NCBI GenBank assembly: GCA_029194535.1
Contig: JARFXR010000003.1
Location: 186,001 to 250,000, forward strand
DNA from: Nitrospira sp.
Lineage (GTDB): Bacteria; Nitrospirota; Nitrospiria; Nitrospirales; Nitrospiraceae
Length of the DNA: 64,000 nt
Direction: 5' to 3'
In this document: positions 48,273 to 55,869 of the stretch, in pieces
Position numbering within the stretch: position 1 is the stretch's first letter
Layout of the letters: each line of letters starts with the position of its first letter
The notes under the pieces: generated by a model
Told to the model about the DNA's origin: nothing
Database searches by the model: none
The model's input: the letters and a program-made list of their open reading frames with translations, nothing else
Made by a program: the position numbers and the translations under genes

Positions 48273-49147
48273 TCCTGGTGTGGGGGGCGACCTCAGATGA
48301 GCCGGTCGTGGCGGTGCTCGACGCGCTAGCCGAGCACTCGGCGGCCGTCGCGCATCTCGACAACGGAGCGCTGCAGTCCTTACAGTATGACTTCGTCATC
48401 GGACCACGCCCACGAGGCTGGCTCGAGATCGGCGGCAGCAGAATCGACGTCGGTAAGATTTCCGGAGCGTATCTCCGCCCCGGGCCGCAACGACCTGGGG
48501 CGGCGACAGTCGCCGCAGCAGCGCTCCTCTCCGTGCTTCAAACGCATTCGGCGACAGTCATCAACCGGCCGGCGGCAGGCCGATCAAACCTCACCAAGCC
48601 TTTCCAGCTCGCGGCGCTCGCCGCGGCCGGCCTTACGACGCCGGACACGCTGGTCACCAGCGACCCCACGGCCGCGCGCGCCTTCCTGAACCGTCATCGA
48701 CGCATCGTCTACAAATCGATCAGCGGCATCCGCAGCGTTGTGGCCACGATCGCGCTCGGCGGCCACTCCAGCGAACGGCTCGACCAGCTCGGTCACGGAC
48801 CGGTACAACTCCAGCAGTGGGTCGACGGCACAGACGTGCGCGTACACATCGTCGGCAAGCGCTGGTTCGCCACCACCATCGCTTCGGACGCGACCGACTA
48901 TCGGTACGCGGGCACGTCCGGAAGGCCGGCCGAACTCACCGCGTGCGAGCTGCCCGACATGCTCGGCCGGCAGCTCGTCGCCGTCACGCGCGGCATGGGG
49001 CTCCTGGTGTCAGGCGTCGATCTTCGTCGCACTCCGAGCGGCGAATGGTACTGCTTTGAGGTAAACCCGTCGCCAGGATTTTCCTATTACGAAGCACACA
49101 CCGGACAACCCATCGCCGCAGCAATCGCCGACCTGCTCAGAGCATAG
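48269..49147 (+). CDS. ATP-grasp ligase (RimK/MvdD-like)
   Basis: The 292-residue product has a pre-ATP-grasp N-terminus and then a catalytic part. Visible are NLTKPFQLAALAAAGLTTPD, the ATP lysine in RIVYKSISG, the hinge QQWVDGTDVRVHIVG, GVDLRRT and the metal-binding CFEVNPSPGFSYYE. Family members use ATP to join a carboxylate to an amine or hydroxyl, as in microviridin crosslinking or glutamate addition to ribosomal protein S6. The three-gene operon with four-base overlaps suggests a fixed complex. The substrate is unknown. Confidence 0.8.
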   Translation: MILVWGATSDEPVVAVLDALAEHSAAVAHLDNGALQSLQYDFVIGPRPRGWLEIGGSRIDVGKISGAYLRPGPQRPGAATVAAAALLSVLQTHSATVINRPAAGRSNLTKPFQLAALAAAGLTTPDTLVTSDPTAARAFLNRHRRIVYKSISGIRSVVATIALGGHSSERLDQLGHGPVQLQQWVDGTDVRVHIVGKRWFATTIASDATDYRYAGTSGRPAELTACELPDMLGRQLVAVTRGMGLLVSGVDLRRTPSGEWYCFEVNPSPGFSYYEAHTGQPIAAAIADLLRA

Positions 49148-49149
49148 GC

Positions 49150-49170
49150 AGGATAAAGTTCTATCCTTTG
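49150..49170 (+). terminator. Weak hairpin after the ATP-grasp operon
   Basis: AGGATA (49150-49155) pairs with TATCCT (49162-49167) around AAGTTC, followed by TTG. It lacks a long T-run. Confidence 0.3.
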
Positions 49171-49360
49171 CTCGACGGCACGTGCGCATGGCACCGCGAG
49201 GCGTTCAGTAACCTCTTCAAGCGCAGTCGAATCCCGAAACACTTCAGAATGTCCCGGGTTTTGTCCTCTTCAGAAACGGATACCGAACACTGTCTGAGCT
49301 GACAGCGCCTGTTCCTCAATAGCGTCCTCTTCCCCGTTGTTCGTTTGTCCCATCGGTTCC

Positions 49361-49535
49361 CTTGGGGAAGCTTCGTTCTTTACCCGACCTCATTCCAAAG
49401 TGAATCCTATTTGATCCTGCATTAGTTCAAATGGATTCAGTTGCAGCGGTCATTTTTATCGCAATTCCTCAAGAACTACACGAATTGGCTACGGCCCAGC
49501 GTTTGCTCAGCAGTTTCAAATCGAAGCGGCTGATC
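49361..49535 (+). repeat. Dispersed intergenic repeat, copy C (before the envelope operon)
   Basis: Arms are GAATCCTATTT (49402-49412) and AAATGGATTC (49429-49438), with one arm slightly altered. Shared blocks are TTGGGGAAGCTTCG, CGCAATTCCTCAAGAACT and TTTGCTCAGCAG, then TCGAAGCGGCTGATCGCAAT. The pair TTGATC, 17 bases, GATTCA is kept. The next gene starts 268 bases beyond the right arm. The rest of the 558-base gap (49148-49705) shows no gene that I can support. Confidence 0.8.
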
Positions 49536-49705
49536 GCAATGAATGGCGCTAGAGCTACTAGGGCTGTCTACACTTGGTTGGATGGATGATAGGTCGTAAC
49601 GTCATACGCTAATAAGATGTGGGTCGGTTGAGACATGCTCATCCTTAGGAAACGGATGTGCGAGACCTGATCCCATATCACTACTAATTCTTATCCGAGA
49701 GAACG

Positions 49706-50908
49706 ATGGTCCAGTCACTACTCACCCTGTTAGGCAACACCGCTCTAGAGGAGTCGTTACCTCCGCAAGTAAGAATCCAAGAGCAGTTGCTAACACGAAA
49801 TCTGATCCGGACTGGAGTGTCGCTTCTGACCTGGTTGCTCGTCGGAGTAAGTGCACTACTAATCTTTTCATTATCCAGTTGCTATTCAGCGGACCAATGT
49901 ACGAGTTCAGGGTGGAACGTCTTTTCACACAGTCTCCTACTTGCAATCGCGTCGGCCAGCAGCGGTGGCCTCCTTGGTTTTCTGTTTGGAATTCCCCGAA
50001 CGCTTGCCAGAGCGACATCAAACAACAAGGACAAAGGACAGCCTCCCACCATTGACACAGCCGCCGGTAAGGCAGCAATTACGGACGTTCGCCGTCAGAC
50101 GGTTAATACAAACCTTGAAGAGATATCGGATTGGCTCACAAAAATTCTTGTCGGCGCTGGCTTAGTTCAGCTTCAAAACATCCCCACGATCCTCCACAAG
50201 GGTGGAATTCAATTCCAGAAAAGCTTGGGCAATAGTGAACTAGCTGTTCTCGGAGCAATCATCAATTTCTCAGTTTGGGGATTCTTTGCCGGATACCTGC
50301 TCACGCGGTTGTTCCTAGCTGGCGCTTTCAAGCTAGCCGATGAAGGGTATCTCGCTGACCTGAACACGCAAGATGTAAAAACCGCAGTCAAAGTTGGAGA
50401 AGTGCTTCGTGAGACAAAGCAATACACAAAAGCCCGAATCGAGTATGAGAAAGCCTTGGAAAAGGTGAATGAGTCAACGCCCAAGGAAGCGAAACGCAAA
50501 CTTTATGAAGGAATCGTGTTCAACAGTTTGTATGACAACTATGAGGATGCGATTGAGTACGCATTGCGCTACCTCACCGAGGAACCTAGGAATCCAAGCC
50601 CACTGATTGAAGCGTATTTGGGGTTTGCATATGGGCAGCAGTACAGGGCAAAGAAGACTCAACGCGACAGTATGGATCTACAAGGGCCTAAAGAGCAAGT
50701 TCAGGCATTAGAAGCGGAGATGAAACAGATTAGACAGAAGGCGCTGGATGCAATTCGAAAAGCCCTTAAGCTCGAGCCCAGCCTACGACCACTTATCCGT
50801 ATGGTATGGGATAAAAATGATCCGGCAAAGTCCCCAGGTTCGGAGGACGATGACCTGGAAGTGTTCTATGGGGATCCGGACTTTACCTCACTTCTGGGTC
50901 CGTCTTGA
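49706..50908 (+). CDS. Membrane protein with TPR-like C-terminal part
   Basis: The 400-residue protein has about four membrane segments (residues 35-57, 75-97, 145-163 and 178-203). Between them lie GGLLGFLFGIPR and NTNLEEISDWLTKILVGAGL. I have the impression that this FGIPR...ISDWLTKI pair recurs in uncharacterised membrane proteins of genomic islands. Residues 225-350 are helical and resemble tetratricopeptide repeats (VGEVLRETKQYTKARIEYEK, DAIRKALKLEPSLRP). The tail is acidic. It heads a tight plus-strand operon of unknown function and may scaffold the other products at the membrane. Confidence 0.75.
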   Translation: MVQSLLTLLGNTALEESLPPQVRIQEQLLTRNLIRTGVSLLTWLLVGVSALLIFSLSSCYSADQCTSSGWNVFSHSLLLAIASASSGGLLGFLFGIPRTLARATSNNKDKGQPPTIDTAAGKAAITDVRRQTVNTNLEEISDWLTKILVGAGLVQLQNIPTILHKGGIQFQKSLGNSELAVLGAIINFSVWGFFAGYLLTRLFLAGAFKLADEGYLADLNTQDVKTAVKVGEVLRETKQYTKARIEYEKALEKVNESTPKEAKRKLYEGIVFNSLYDNYEDAIEYALRYLTEEPRNPSPLIEAYLGFAYGQQYRAKKTQRDSMDLQGPKEQVQALEAEMKQIRQKALDAIRKALKLEPSLRPLIRMVWDKNDPAKSPGSEDDDLEVFYGDPDFTSLLGPS

Positions 50909-50931
50909 TCAATCCCAGGCCGTCTAAGCCT

Positions 50932-51531
50932 ATGTGTGTGCTCCGAGTTAGAGTTTTGTTGTCGCTGATGTTAGTGGCGGGATCAGGGTGTACGTCACTT
51001 CAATGGCGTGACAGCAATGGTGTGGAGCACCACTTAGGACTGATGGCCTATGAGATTACTTATTGGGAGTACGGAGTCCGATTGAAGCGATTAAGCTTCG
51101 GCATTGATCTACGGCTTTCCGGCCCTGACAGAGGAGTCTCTCTTGGAGCTAAGTGGATCACAGGTCTTGTTCCTCAATTTAGAACTATCGAACGGTCGGA
51201 AGCACTACCCGATGAGGTAGTGAAATACTATAGGCACACGTCCACCAAGGAGCATCAAACACAAAAGGTCAAGAGAGGGCTCCTATATTTCACTGAGGAA
51301 CTTTCTTCTGGAATAACATTGGTCGATACGGACAATCTTGGTTTCGAGTGGCGAATGGGTCCAGCGAGTCCTGGGGTAAGCCTAGGTTATGCAGGGTCTC
51401 ACCAGCTAGTTGGGCGAGCTCTCGATGATGGAGTTGTCCAACTTTTCCTTACTGATGCAGAGGATCAGCAGACTGAAGCAATCATGATGTGGGCATTGAA
51501 GCCTTTTCATCCGGGAAACCCCGCTGACTAA
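50932..51531 (+). CDS. Lipoprotein of unknown function
   Basis: I chose the ATG at 50932. A TTG at 50905 overlapping the previous stop is possible but adds only nine residues. The 199-residue product has a signal and lipobox-like VAGSGC. The mature part is beta-rich, with an aromatic, charged start (LQWRDSNGVEHHLGLMAYEI) and GVSLGAKWITGLVPQFRTIE. I recognise no family. It lies 24 bases after the TPR membrane protein and 19 before the next lipoprotein, within the same operon. Confidence 0.68.
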   Translation: MCVLRVRVLLSLMLVAGSGCTSLQWRDSNGVEHHLGLMAYEITYWEYGVRLKRLSFGIDLRLSGPDRGVSLGAKWITGLVPQFRTIERSEALPDEVVKYYRHTSTKEHQTQKVKRGLLYFTEELSSGITLVDTDNLGFEWRMGPASPGVSLGYAGSHQLVGRALDDGVVQLFLTDAEDQQTEAIMMWALKPFHPGNPAD

Positions 51532-51550
51532 GTGCTGAGGGAGGGGAAGC

Positions 51551-52648
51551 ATGATGAGGTACAGGACCTACTTAGTGAGCATCCTGTTTGCTTTGGGAAT
51601 ATGTCTGTCTGGATGTGGAGTCGGTTTGAATAGCGTCCTCTTTGTTACGAAAACAGAAGTGGCAGTTGATGCCGACACTGAACCTCCGTCTCTTGATATC
51701 GGATATGCCCGAGAAGAATTCGTCCTGGCACCAGCGTTCAAGGATGGTCGAGTACTGCCGGTTCTTACAACCGTCGCGACTGATACAGCGGCTTTCTCGT
51801 TAGGCGCGAGTCATTCTTTTGCGACAGGAGATGCTGCTTTGGTTATGGCAGCCGCGTTAACGGACGAACAACGTTACGTCTTCAGCCAAAAGGCCACTCC
51901 TGATGTTACTAAAGTCACCCAACCAACCATGGAAAGTACGATCGGGACAACTTTAGATGACAAGGTTCCTCATGGTTTTTGGGCGTCCCTTGGGTTCTTT
52001 CTTACTGGCTCGTCTGTGCGACAACGATACTTTTTCGGAACTGATACCAACTTCGGGCTTCATGTCGAATGGGGCGGGAGCGAACTTCCTCGATCAGTCT
52101 CTATAGGATTCAAGAGAAAAGAACTCGCCTATGTTCCGCTCATCGAAAGCGAGACGCCCGCTCAAGGGAACAACCCAGCAGAAAGAAAAGTCACGCTCGC
52201 CTCTCTGATTGCGACAGCGCACGCAAAAGCAAGTGTGGCTACGCAGGACGATTCCGGCCTAAAAGTTGCCCAAACGTTTGCAACGGGATCCGCTGCGACC
52301 CTCCTTGCAAGCCACCCCGGTGTTCGAGAGGTGCTTGGCCCCCTGCTCATACAAGACTACAAAGACATAAAGGAAGCGGAATTCCAAATACGAGTTGCTG
52401 ATCGTCAATTAAAGCAACCGCTGATTGAGTGGATTGCCACAGCCTATAACGCTGAGTCCGACTCAGCCAAGAAACAGGTGTTCATTGACGAAGCGGTTAG
52501 CCTGAACTTAGTGCCTACAGAAACTGTCAAAGATAATTTTCTCAAATTGCTAGGACAAAGCATTACACCATCGGCACCCCCAGATACCGCACAACGACTG
52601 CAAACCCTAAAAGGCGTGATGAGAACGAAGTACGGCTATAAGGACTGA
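51551..52648 (+). CDS. Second lipoprotein of the operon, unknown function
   Basis: The 365-residue product has a signal with lipobox CLSGCG. It contains a beta-rich N-terminal half (SLGASHSFATGDAALVMAAA, RYFFGTDTNFGLHVEWGGSE) and a helical C-terminal half (LLIQDYKDIKEAEFQIRVAD). GFKRKELAYVPL and similar strands recall proteins that sit on the inner face of the outer membrane, but I name no family. GAGGGGAAGC precedes the start. Confidence 0.68.
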   Translation: MMRYRTYLVSILFALGICLSGCGVGLNSVLFVTKTEVAVDADTEPPSLDIGYAREEFVLAPAFKDGRVLPVLTTVATDTAAFSLGASHSFATGDAALVMAAALTDEQRYVFSQKATPDVTKVTQPTMESTIGTTLDDKVPHGFWASLGFFLTGSSVRQRYFFGTDTNFGLHVEWGGSELPRSVSIGFKRKELAYVPLIESETPAQGNNPAERKVTLASLIATAHAKASVATQDDSGLKVAQTFATGSAATLLASHPGVREVLGPLLIQDYKDIKEAEFQIRVADRQLKQPLIEWIATAYNAESDSAKKQVFIDEAVSLNLVPTETVKDNFLKLLGQSITPSAPPDTAQRLQTLKGVMRTKYGYKD

Positions 52649-52669
52649 CGGAATAGAGGGGAGGTAACA

Positions 52670-52822
52670 ATGCCACGGTTTTGGGATGAGGTGCCAAGGC
52701 CTCACGATACAGATGCCCTACTCGAAGAGATCCTGGAGAGAATCAAGTTTCAAAACTCTATGGGTAACAAACTCGTGGATAAAATCATATGGGCAAATGT
52801 TGTCAAGCTAGGGTTCGACTGA
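52670..52822 (+). CDS. Short ORF encoding a 50-residue protein
   Basis: The ATG at 52670 has the strong ribosome site GGGGAGGTAACA and lies 21 bases after the previous stop. The 50 codons give a charged, helical product (start MPRFWDEVPRPHDTDALLEE, middle ILERIKFQNSMGNKLVDK). No signal or membrane segment is visible. Its position and ribosome site make it likely to be translated. Its function is unknown. Confidence 0.6.
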   Translation: MPRFWDEVPRPHDTDALLEEILERIKFQNSMGNKLVDKIIWANVVKLGFD

Positions 52823-52849
52823 GGACTGCACCCCGCATTTTGAGAAAGC

Positions 52850-53008
52850 ATGGATCGCACTGAGCAAGGATGGTTCCGGAGATCCTTAGCATTCGTCGCA
52901 TTGCATCCATCTTCGCGGCAAAGCCTGGCCATGAAGGTGGCTTGGAGAAGAGCGGAACCGGTAGTTATCCCGTCAAAGAATGGAATGTCTAATCCGATAG
53001 GAGGGTGA
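52850..53008 (+). CDS. Possible 52-residue ORF
   Basis: An open frame from ATG 52850 to TGA 53006-53008 fills most of the gap before the next gene. It has only a weak GAGAA upstream and no recognisable sequence (MDRTEQGWFRRSLAFVALHP). It could be a leftover of a decayed gene or non-coding. Confidence 0.2.
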   Translation: MDRTEQGWFRRSLAFVALHPSSRQSLAMKVAWRRAEPVVIPSKNGMSNPIGG

Positions 53009-53014
53009 GCAACC

Positions 53015-53515
53015 ATGAACATTTGTGACGATGAGGGATTCCTTCCTGTAAGACAATCTCGAGCTATCGAGGGGACAACACCTTTGACTGATGTCCTTTC
53101 CAAAATTTCCGGAGAAACAAGCGGGTTTATTCTTACCGAATCAGGCAAGGCGCAAGGGTACATTTCAGCAAATCAAATAATCACTAACCTTGTCGAAACG
53201 GGAAGCTGGAAAGGCCTTGAGCAACAGGCCGTCATCGACTTAATCAGAAACCCAAGAGTTGATCTTTCCATGATTCCGGTTGCAAAACAAGTTGTCGCGC
53301 CCGGAGAGTACAGTGACAACTTACAAGCCTACCGACACCTTGTCGTCCAAGTCGTTGAAGCAGGAAGGCTGGCCGGTTTTGTCTTACCGAAGGAGCTAAT
53401 TAGTGAAATCCATACCCCTCCTCACGTTTACTACTGTAAGAATCCAGACGGTTCTCACCCGAATAGCGAACCTAGAACCTATTGCCGTATGTGTCCGTAC
53501 CCTGTACCTGGGTAG
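53015..53515 (+). CDS. CBS-like small protein with a C-terminal cysteine cluster
   Basis: The start has GGAGGGTGAGCAACC before it. The 166-residue product lacks a signal. Residues 20-140 resemble two CBS-type units (LTDVLSKISGETSGFILTES, GYISANQIITNLVETGSW, VVQVVEAGRLAGFVLPKELI). CBS pairs bind adenine nucleotides. The last 30 residues have three cysteines (YYCKNPDGSHP, TYCRMCPYP) plus two His, possibly a small metal site. The assignment is weak. Confidence 0.6.
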   Translation: MNICDDEGFLPVRQSRAIEGTTPLTDVLSKISGETSGFILTESGKAQGYISANQIITNLVETGSWKGLEQQAVIDLIRNPRVDLSMIPVAKQVVAPGEYSDNLQAYRHLVVQVVEAGRLAGFVLPKELISEIHTPPHVYYCKNPDGSHPNSEPRTYCRMCPYPVPG

Positions 53516-53520
53516 CCTAA

Positions 53521-54780
53521 ATGATTCAAGCACTGTTTGGCGAAATTAAAGGGCTGCTTGATAAGGACTACCTATTCGCCTCTCTCCTGCCAACCATTGT
53601 CTTTATTGCATGTCTAGTAGCTACGCTCGGCGGAGTAGTAGGGTTCGAGGGATCTCTAGCTTGGGTGGATAGTTGGACACAGACTCAGAAGATCGTTGTC
53701 ACGATAGTCGCCTTCACTGGGACGATCGTGTTTGCCTACATTGTCAGCGGACTACGTGTCGCAATTTTTCGAATGTGGAGCGGCTTGGTAAAAGGTCCTT
53801 TCACTCCTCTCATCATGCTTGGTGAGTGTCGAAGCAGGAATAGTTTTGATTATAAGTTTGCCGAAGCGCATCGAGTCGCTCAATGGCAGCCTGTCATCGC
53901 GTCTTTCGTGAAGAGTTTACAGGCCGTTTGGAACAAATCCTCCAATACCATGTCAGCGAAGTCATACGCGGAACTTCAGAAACACATGGCTAAGCTTCGC
54001 AAGGCAGCTAACCCGAGCATAGCGGAGGAAGTGCTGACGTCTGCAATCATCCTTGCGTTCAAGGACAGCAAGGTGGATGGGAGGCTAGAAAGATTTTACG
54101 CCGAGACGATGCAATTCCTCGAGCGTAAAGCTAAGGAAGAGGAAGCCGAGATCATCAACATGAGGTTTCAGCTAGATCGTGATTTTGGCCCCAGAGAATC
54201 TATCCGTGGCACGAGGTTGGGTAATGTCGTTGAAGCTTACTATGCATATCCATTTCTTCGTTATGGCATTGAGGGAACTGTGATGTGGCCTCATTTGCAG
54301 TACTTCATCCCTGAAGCATTCGCAAAAAGACTGTCAGAAACAAAGACTATTTTGGACTTCTGCCTAGTAATGGCAACCCTTGGCGTACTATACGCAGTCG
54401 TGGCTATTACAGTTGGACCATGGCTCTGGTTGAATTTACAGTTTTGGACAACGATCACGGCAATCGCACTGATCATTAGCTACGCTGTCTATTATAGACT
54501 GGGAGTTCTAGTCACAATACAGTATGGCGACTTAATAAGGGCGAGCTTTGACCTATTCAGAGGCAAATTGTCCGAACAGCTTATTGCAAGACAACCAAAC
54601 GAAGTTGAAAAGTGGAAGAACCTCAGTCGCCTTCTAGCTTATGGTCAGACCAATACCCACGCTGAATCCGCCAAGGAGAGCAACAATCAGCGCGACGAAC
54701 AGCACCGAACTGAATCCAATGCCAAAGGAAAATCATTCTGGAAAACCATTCTGCAAGAGCTCCGTAAGCACAAGGAATGA
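53521..54780 (+). CDS. Polytopic membrane protein of unknown function
   Basis: The 419-residue protein has two membrane segments near the start (TIVFIACLVATLGGVVGF, VTIVAFTGTIVFAYIVSGL). A large charged helical domain follows (residues 100-280). Two more segments lie near 285-335, and the tail is hydrophilic (HAESAKESNNQRDEQH). I see no enzyme motif. Its stop overlaps the next start (ATGA). Confidence 0.65.
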   Translation: MIQALFGEIKGLLDKDYLFASLLPTIVFIACLVATLGGVVGFEGSLAWVDSWTQTQKIVVTIVAFTGTIVFAYIVSGLRVAIFRMWSGLVKGPFTPLIMLGECRSRNSFDYKFAEAHRVAQWQPVIASFVKSLQAVWNKSSNTMSAKSYAELQKHMAKLRKAANPSIAEEVLTSAIILAFKDSKVDGRLERFYAETMQFLERKAKEEEAEIINMRFQLDRDFGPRESIRGTRLGNVVEAYYAYPFLRYGIEGTVMWPHLQYFIPEAFAKRLSETKTILDFCLVMATLGVLYAVVAITVGPWLWLNLQFWTTITAIALIISYAVYYRLGVLVTIQYGDLIRASFDLFRGKLSEQLIARQPNEVEKWKNLSRLLAYGQTNTHAESAKESNNQRDEQHRTESNAKGKSFWKTILQELRKHKE

Positions 54781-55496
54781 TCATGTCCAGAGCCATAAGC
54801 GGTCTATTTGTAGCCCTAACTCTCTTCTGTGCTCTCCTGTTCAATTTATGGAAAGCCAGCGATCATAGAAGCTTTAATTCCAACCACCTTCAATGGCATG
54901 TAGTCGCGAAAAGCGATTTGCCGTCAGGATTGCGTCTCGATCAAGAACATGTGCACCTCACACTCGACTATCTTCCCGAGCGAATCCCCACCTTTTTTCC
55001 AACCGTTTCATCGGTCTTGGGCAGATACACCATCCAGTCCATTGGAAAAGACAAACCTATTTCCACGAACAACTCAATTACCAAACCATTCGCTCCACCA
55101 ACATCGGGTTTAGTACTTGTCCCCGTTTCGGTCAGGATTGACTACGCAGAGGGACTTGAGCTAGGAATGCGGATAGGCTTTGCCAAGCCTGACAAATCCC
55201 TAAGTGCGGGAACTGAAGTACGGAATCAGCCTAGCAAGGGCAGTACAAAGTCTAAACCCAATCAGGATAATAAGAATGGCAACAAGTCTGCATCTAATCC
55301 CGGCACGGAACAGAACCCTCAACCAATCGAGTCCAATCTAGGAAACCCTCAATCAATCGACACTACCCTGAAAGCAATTCTACCCTCACAGGATAAGAAA
55401 TCCGTGATTCTTGTGGTTGAAGTCTCAGAAACATCTAGACAGCGGGTGCGAGAATTGGCCCAAGACGGACTGGTACCATTTCTGCTGGGTAGATGA
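54777..55496 (+). CDS. SAF-domain (CpaB-like) single-pass protein
   Basis: The 239-residue protein has one N-terminal membrane helix, then a SAF domain (VVAKSDLPSGLRLDQEHVHL, DYLPERIPTFFPTVSSVLGR). SAF domains occur in CpaB pilus proteins and flagellar chaperones. A low-complexity Asn/Lys/Ser/Gln linker (residues 150-190) separates it from a C-terminal strand region. No other pilus gene is present, so a Tad pilus role is unlikely to be complete here. It is the last gene of the operon. Confidence 0.65.
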   Translation: MIMSRAISGLFVALTLFCALLFNLWKASDHRSFNSNHLQWHVVAKSDLPSGLRLDQEHVHLTLDYLPERIPTFFPTVSSVLGRYTIQSIGKDKPISTNNSITKPFAPPTSGLVLVPVSVRIDYAEGLELGMRIGFAKPDKSLSAGTEVRNQPSKGSTKSKPNQDNKNGNKSASNPGTEQNPQPIESNLGNPQSIDTTLKAILPSQDKKSVILVVEVSETSRQRVRELAQDGLVPFLLGR

Positions 55497-55869
55497 CGTC
55501 AAACAATGGGCAGGCGGCCTGCTATCTCCCCCATCAAGGTAGCTCAAAACATCCCCATTTCTCCCTAAGACTCACCGCTTCAACTATGCTTGCCCTCGCA
55601 GGACAACGGAATGAAACCATAGACTGCAGCCCATGAAACGCATTTTGTGACGTCCACTCATCCATCTCTTCATTGTTCATGGGCCGCATGTATAAGCTGA
55701 GATGACTTTCAAAGCAATGAAGAGTTTCGTCGTCCACCGCACGAATGGTTTCATTCCGGCATCGAAGCATCCGACGACTGTTCTTCCCACACGCTGCCTC
55801 ACAGCAGCAGAGGCATTGGCCGTTGCCGGCTCAACTTCCGTGTTCAGCGTGCCGCAGCATATCATACGG
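55497..55869. other. Gap between the envelope operon and the convergent protease gene
   Basis: I see no convincing gene. A minus-strand open frame (55534-55830) is rich in Cys and Arg and has no ribosome site. Confidence 0.45.

Noticed and set aside
49706..50908. Assignment of the operon to a known anti-phage system
   Set aside because: The FGIPR/ISDWLTKI protein looks like an island protein, but no nuclease, NTPase or effector of a named system is present in the operon.
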